A stretch of 21,962 bases of DNA, from contig JAUCBJ010005231.1 of NCBI GenBank assembly GCA_032718475.1, positions 1 to 21,962 of the forward strand. Direction: 5' to 3'. The translations under genes were made by a program, and so were the position numbers. The DNA comes from Nemertoderma westbladi. Lineage: Eukaryota; Xenacoelomorpha; Nemertodermatida; Nemertodermatidae. The first letter of the stretch is position 1. Each line of letters opens with the position of its first letter. Positions 16,955 to 21,962 of the stretch are shown here, piece after piece. The notes under the pieces are model-generated. The model worked only from the letters and a program-made list of their open reading frames with translations, was not told where the DNA came from and searched no databases.

Positions 16955-18770
16955 CTCTAAGCGGTTTAAAGATTTTAAATCCATTAAATCCTTAAAATAC
17001 TGTATGTGTCACAACCGACTTAATGTTTTGTATGATTTTAGCCAGTTAATTAAAATCGACATAGTTCAGTTATTAAATCCCTTCAAGTACATACAACTCC
17101 AGAGTCGTTCTTAATATTGGATCTCTAAGAACAAGAATTCAGACATGTTTAAATAGAACTCCACTCCAAGCATTTTTAACATAGAATCGTAGATAAATAA
17201 AAAAAAGGATAGATTTCAGCTGTGTATTTTGATAAAGTTATCCTCCAGTTACCAGTTGTATAGAAGAAAACGGACCCACAAAGAAAACAACAATGTGACT
17301 AAAAAATAATAGTTAAATAAATCCCCACCCATTATTATAAAAATAGTTAACTTGTTTTTAACAATCATTGCTTTAATATTAATGGTTCATAATATCCACC
17401 AATATATTGATTAGACCTACCAGCAAAACAAAATATTAATAATTTGGGATTAATAAACATTTCAAACAAACTAGCAGCTCTGAATGTCGAGATTTCGCAT
17501 CATTGGGGTTGAAGATAACGGCGAATGCACTAGAAACATTATTTAACAGAAAAATAAACCAGATGCCAATAATATAGTAAGTTACATAGAATAACAGCAA
17601 CAGTTACGGTATAATTTCTACATAAACCAGGTTAAAAATTTTGTTAGACTTAGATTTGTGTATAAGTAGATAATTAAAGGTATTAATTACCAAAAGACTA
17701 GAGAAGTAAATAATATTTGACGATAATTTCTACGACTAGACGAACAAAAGAAAGAAAAAGTTATATTATTATTATTATTATTATGCTATCTTCGAAATAC
17801 AATAATGGTAGCTATGGTTACTAGCGATAGTCACATTGGCAATAAATGGCGAGAGATAAATTCTTTATCATAATAAAGTTAGCGTCACATAATAATGGGT
17901 TCTAAAATGTTAATTTAATAGGTACGAAATGTAATTAATTAGTTTCTCTGCCATTTGGCGTAGTAGATGTGTTGATTCAGGTAGATCGGTACTAAAACCT
18001 ACACGAAAATAATCGTAATATTTGGGAGTTATTGCGCATAGAGCAACATCGAAAGCATCAATGTGAACTTCGCTAACAATATGGGGAAACATAAACAATG
18101 GGCAGGCGGTTTACTAACGCTTCGTTAACTCAATTTATAAAGTGTAATATCAACAATAAGCCGAATGCGAAATAGTGGTAATATAATTTTCGATAAAACC
18201 AGTTGTAGTCAATGTATAAATCCATTAATTATTTATATACCATGTTTTTTTCCAGAATCCTACATAATTATTGTCAAATGCACAGCGATTAAAATACAAT
18301 GTAAAGTACAGAAAAATACCTACATTACCAATAATTATAATAATACTAAAAATCATAGGCAACAAAGACCATTAAATAGAAAACATAACTAACTGTATTT
18401 ATAATATATGAAAAAATTAAAGTAACTTAAACACGTAACCCAGCACATCAGACACAAACGGCATGTGAAAAATAATCTCAAATGAATACAGAGACTGAAA
18501 TTTACATCGAGGATCAAATATTATTACATTTACTGTTTGAATTTATCTACAATCAACACAAAGTCATAAATGTTCAACATCATCAATCGTGCTATAATAG
18601 TGCCGCCGCCACGTGGTAGACGGAAACAAAAACAGAAGCACAATAATGAAAGAAATTATGAAATCTAACAAATATGATAAAACAAACTTCCCGGGAAATA
18701 AGTAATAATTATGGACTGTGTATAACTTAATCGCATACAATAGATATATTCTAGAATTTGAAGAGTCTGC

Positions 18771-18793
18771 GGGGGGGGGGGGGGGGGGGGGGG
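18771..18793. repeat. Solitary poly-G tract (23 G)
   Basis: An uninterrupted G run between AAGAGTCTGC and TCGTGACTGG. Neither the CAGATA end nor the CGACGC inner terminal repeat of the G/C-tract element is present, so it is either independent or a heavily decayed end. Confidence 0.8.
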
Positions 18794-19420
18794 TCGTGAC
18801 TGGGTTCGGTATGACCTTGTTACGGAACAAACGAGGTGACAATTAGGCACAAAACATTTAAATAATTGTGTGTGTCCTATAATTATTATTAATTTACATA
18901 TTAATTAAGGTATTGAACGAATTACAGTTAGAGAAATTTGATATCATTGTAGAAATAATCTTAAAATTAATAGATTAACAATTTATAATTTTAACGTCAA
19001 ATTGATAATAATAATACAATAATAATTAATCGTTAAACATAACAAGCCTTAGTCGTTATTTAATTGCACCTGCTCATGTAAAGCTGTTTTATAACCATTA
19101 TTTTAATATCAAGGTAAAGTCGCTACAAGAATTATATACCTGAATGCCGTTTAGTCTTAGTGAACAAAAGCAACAAATTATTAAATAAATACCTATTTAT
19201 TTACCTACAATAATATTAAATAACAAGTTTCCATGCAAAAAATATAGATTAATAATGAGAGACCTGAGGAGAGGGTACATCCAATATGACTCGGCATGTT
19301 AGTGGGGGGTTGGAGATGGAGTAAACATCCTGATTATTTGGGTCGTTGGTGTTGGTGTGGAAGACTAAACGTTTATTTGTTTGTTAATATTAAGTCTTAT
19401 GAAACCTGTGCGAGCAGGGA

Positions 19421-19428
19421 TGACGTCA
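19421..19428. promoter_or_regulatory. CRE-like palindrome TGACGTCA, site 1
   Basis: A perfect consensus CREB/ATF palindrome in the context GGGATGACGTCACGGG. A second perfect copy lies at 19840-19847. Both sit downstream of the RNF38/44-like stop codon, so their target, if any, is unknown. Confidence 0.25.
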
Positions 19429-19839
19429 CGGGATAGTTGTCCAATGAGATACAGGATAAAACCAAGGTCGTTTGATCTAATACATTAATCCAACACAAAA
19501 CTATACACTTACGCTAACTACACCTGGTTCTCTATATGTTTACCGGAAATATACTTTTAGGCGAAGGCAAGTTTAACAATTCGGAAAATTCGAGATTAAA
19601 ATTTCACAAAAAACGGGAGGCGAAATATTTAACCAATCAAATTAAACAGAAAGAAAATATACGAGGCATTAAAGAATCAGACCACAAAAAAATTAAACAA
19701 CAAAACAAAACCCAAACGAAAAAAATAACATAATTGTGAAAGTGTAACATTAATGCCACAAAGATTTGCACATATTGATAAGTTAGAGTTGATATTAACA
19801 AAAAACTAATTAATCAAGAATCTGGGAAAACAAAAAGCA

Positions 19840-19847
19840 TGACGTCA
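19840..19847. promoter_or_regulatory. CRE-like palindrome TGACGTCA, site 2
   Basis: A perfect CREB/ATF palindrome in the context GCATGACGTCACTGCG, about 420 bp from the first. Function is inferred from the motif only. Confidence 0.25.
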
Positions 19848-20124
19848 CTGCGCCTTCATCAATGGAAGAACAATTATTAATATCTAACAATCGTAAATTA
19901 CTGCATAACGCTAATAATATTAATATTACGGATAATAGTAGTAAATAATTATGAATACCACCTCTATACATAGTAAAATATCCCTAGCGCACGATGTGTG
20001 GGCGGGTTAGTGCGTGACACACACAGAGACAGGAGGGTACAGAAAGAGAAAGATCTACCACATTGGCACATTGAGACTGTCTGCTGCGGTTGTTGGCAAC
20101 CCGGTGTCCATTGGTTGCCAGGGT

Positions 20125-20193
20125 CTAGTTGCTGCTCGTATTGGATGAAAGCTTAGTTGCGTCACCGCGACATATCGGACAGGTTCGATTTGT
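20125..20193 (-). CDS. RNF38/RNF44-like E3 ligase, last coding exon
   Basis: On the minus strand, TTTGTGTTGCAG is followed by an open exon encoding TNRTCPICRGDATKLSSN and a few more residues to a TAG stop at 20127-20125 (22 codons plus stop). CPIC supplies the last zinc-binding cysteine pair of a RING-H2 domain and continues exactly in frame from the exon at 20520-20619. NRTCPICR is characteristic of the RNF38/RNF44 (and close RNF165/Arkadia-like) C-terminus. The protein ends 13 residues after CPICR, with a Ser/Thr/Asn-rich tail. Too short to stand out as an open frame; found by matching the expected second half of the RING. Confidence 0.9.
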   Translation of the reverse strand, partial: TNRTCPICRGDATKLSSNTSSN

Positions 20194-20669
<476 letters not shown>

Positions 20670-20750
20670 CTAAGAAATCATAATAAATAGTTTAATTCAA
20701 AATTGATTTGTCAAATCGGAATGGATTTTTATGGTATTATTAGCGGAATG

Positions 20751-21962
20751 GTATCAGCCCCCTGCCCCCCTAAGTATCAACCACTTGCCCCCCTCTAAGT
20801 ATCAGCCCCCTGCCCTCTAAGTATCAGCCCCCAGCCCCCCTAAGTATCAGCCCCCAGCCCCCCTAAGTATCAGCCACTTGCCCCTCTCAGTATCAGCCCC
20901 CTGCCCCCCTAAGTATCAACCACTTGCCCCCCTCTAAGTATCAGCCCCCCTCTAAGTATCAGCCCCCGCCCACTGCCTCCCGTAAGTATCAGCCTCCCTG
21001 CGCCCCACTAAGTATCAGCCCCCTGCCCCACTAAGAATCAGCCCCCTGCCCCCTAAGTATCAGCCCCCTGCCAACTAATTATCTGCCCACTGCCTCCCAT
21101 AAGTATCAGCCTCGCCTCCCTGCCTCCCCTAAGAATCAGCCCCCTGCCCCCTAAGTATCAGCCCCCTGCCAACTAATTATCTGCCCACTGCCTCCCATAA
21201 GTATCAGCCTCGCCTCCCTGCCTCCCCTAAGTATCAGCCCCCTGCCCTCCTAAGTATCAGCCCCCTGGGCCACTAAGTATCAGCCCCCTGCCCCCTAATT
21301 ATCTGCCCACTGCCTCCCCTAAGCATCAGCCCCCTGCCCCCCTAAGTATCAACCCCCTGCCCCCCTAAGTATCAGCCTCCTGCCCCCTAAAGTATCAGCC
21401 CCCTGCCCCCTAGTATCAACCCCCTGCCCCCTCCTAAGTATCAGCCCCCTGCCCCACTAAGTATCAGCCCCCTTCCCCCAAAGTATCAGCCCCTGGCCCC
21501 TAAGTGTCAGCCCCCTGCCCCTTTAAGTATCAACCCCCTGCCCCCTAAGTACCTGCCCACTGCCCCTCTAAGTATCAGCCTCCCCTATAAGTATCAGCCC
21601 CCCTCCCCTAAGTATCAGCCCCCTGCCCCCTAAGTATCAGCCACCCCCCCTAAGTATCAGCCCCATCCCCTAAGTATCAGCCCCCTGCCACACCTCAGTG
21701 TCAGCCCCCTGCCCCTCTAAGTATCAACCCCCTAAGTATCTGCCCACTGCCCCTCTAAGTATCAGCCTCCCTGCTCCCCTTAGTATCACCCCCTACCTCC
21801 AGCCCCCTAAGATCAGCCCCCTGCCCCTTAAGTATCATCCCCCTGCCCCATAAGTATCAGCCTCCCTGCCCCTCTAAGTATCATCCCTCTGCCCCCTAAG
21901 TATCAGCCCCCCCCTAAGTATAAGCCCCCCTCCCCTAAGTATCAGCCCCCTGCCCCCTAAGT
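20751..21962. repeat. ~22-bp C-rich minisatellite, open at window end
   Basis: More than 50 copies of TAAGTATCAGCCCCCTGCCC plus about two C, with many variants (ATCAACC, ATCTGCCCACTGCCTCC, CACTAAG). A higher-order duplication of 98 bp is visible: CCAACTAATTATCTGCCC starts at 21071 and again at 21169. The minus strand is G-rich, with runs of 4-6 G every ~10 nt, so G-quadruplex formation is plausible in the transcribed strand sense of the ligase gene. It begins about 130 bp upstream of the RING exon and therefore probably lies in an intron. Confidence 0.9.

Larger units (their letters stand above)
16955..20124. other. Long AT-rich stretch, no supported gene
   Basis: It contains an ATT microsatellite near 17767-17785, a run of 23 G at 18771-18793 that is not part of the G/C-tract element, and two perfect TGACGTCA sites. 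Short open frames at 17910-18098 (-), 18165-18392 (+) and 19536-19733 (+) lack recognisable domains, and the last is A-rich. The part just below 20125 is probably the 3' UTR of the RNF38/44-like gene: the first minus-strand AATAAA after its stop is at 19377-19372, which would give a 3' UTR of about 750 nt. Confidence 0.45.

Noticed and set aside
17910-18098. 62-codon minus-strand open frame ending INYISYLLN
   Set aside because: The peptide looks less repetitive than its neighbours, but it has no domain I can recognise, the first ATG is at 18092, and there is no splice or poly(A) context to support it. Transcript data could revive it.
18771-18793. Fourth copy of the G/C-tract transposon
   Set aside because: Only the G run is present. 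The CAGATA end, CGACGC inner repeat and interior blocks are absent.
19536-19733. 65-codon Lys/Gln/Asn-rich open frame
   Set aside because: Composition follows the A-rich DNA, there is no domain, and it lies opposite the probable 3' UTR of the ligase gene.

Overview
This is an AT-rich animal (metazoan) nuclear DNA window, most likely from a marine invertebrate. The evidence is: (i) clear orthologues of the animal proteins GTF2H1 (TFIIH p62), UNC45 (one myosin chaperone with the TPR-central-UCS layout) and an RNF38/RNF44-type RING-H2 ligase; (ii) a canonical GT-AG spliceosomal intron between the two RING half-exons; (iii) AATAAA hexamers; (iv) dense non-autonomous transposons, foldback elements and satellites. 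The lineage cannot be fixed from the sequence. A tunicate or another compact-genome invertebrate would fit, but that is a guess.

Layout. 1-290: AT-rich, no gene seen. 291-930: foldback element with ~235-bp inverted arms around a tRNA-like core, bracketed by a perfect 13-bp direct repeat. 1319-2887 (+): intronless GTF2H1, followed by a degenerate ~32-bp satellite (about 2955-3690). 3960-4252: a small element with G/C homopolymers in its inverted ends and an 8-bp target duplication. 5299-8067 (+): intronless UNC45 with a strikingly GC- and CpG-rich middle. 8744-10573: scattered copies of a GTAATTCCGTTACG-like motif, interrupted by a second G/C-tract element (9229-9509) and a 21-bp TA-rich tandem repeat. 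10598-11076: long hairpin. 11640-11726: GC-rich hAT-like end. 11829-13197: TIR-bounded block carrying a decayed LINE reverse-transcriptase tail. 13859-14520: nine exact-length 68-bp tandem units plus a decayed tenth. 15256-15711 (+): intronless PPC/DUF296-domain gene. 16091-16560: irregular second array of the same repeat. 16696-16954: third G/C-tract element, reverse orientation. 16955-20124: AT-rich, no supportable gene, probably in part the 3' UTR of the next gene. 20125-20619 (-): last two coding exons of an RNF38/RNF44-type E3 ligase. 20751-21962: ~22-bp C-rich minisatellite that runs off the window, probably inside an upstream intron of that ligase.

The four genes look like unrelated housekeeping or regulatory genes (transcription/DNA repair, myosin folding, PPC-domain protein, ubiquitin ligase). 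Nothing indicates an operon or shared pathway. The most unusual feature is a repeat system. The interior of the G/C-tract transposon contains the same two sequence blocks that, with altered spacing, form the 68-bp satellite and a second, irregular array, and these two arrays flank the PPC gene.
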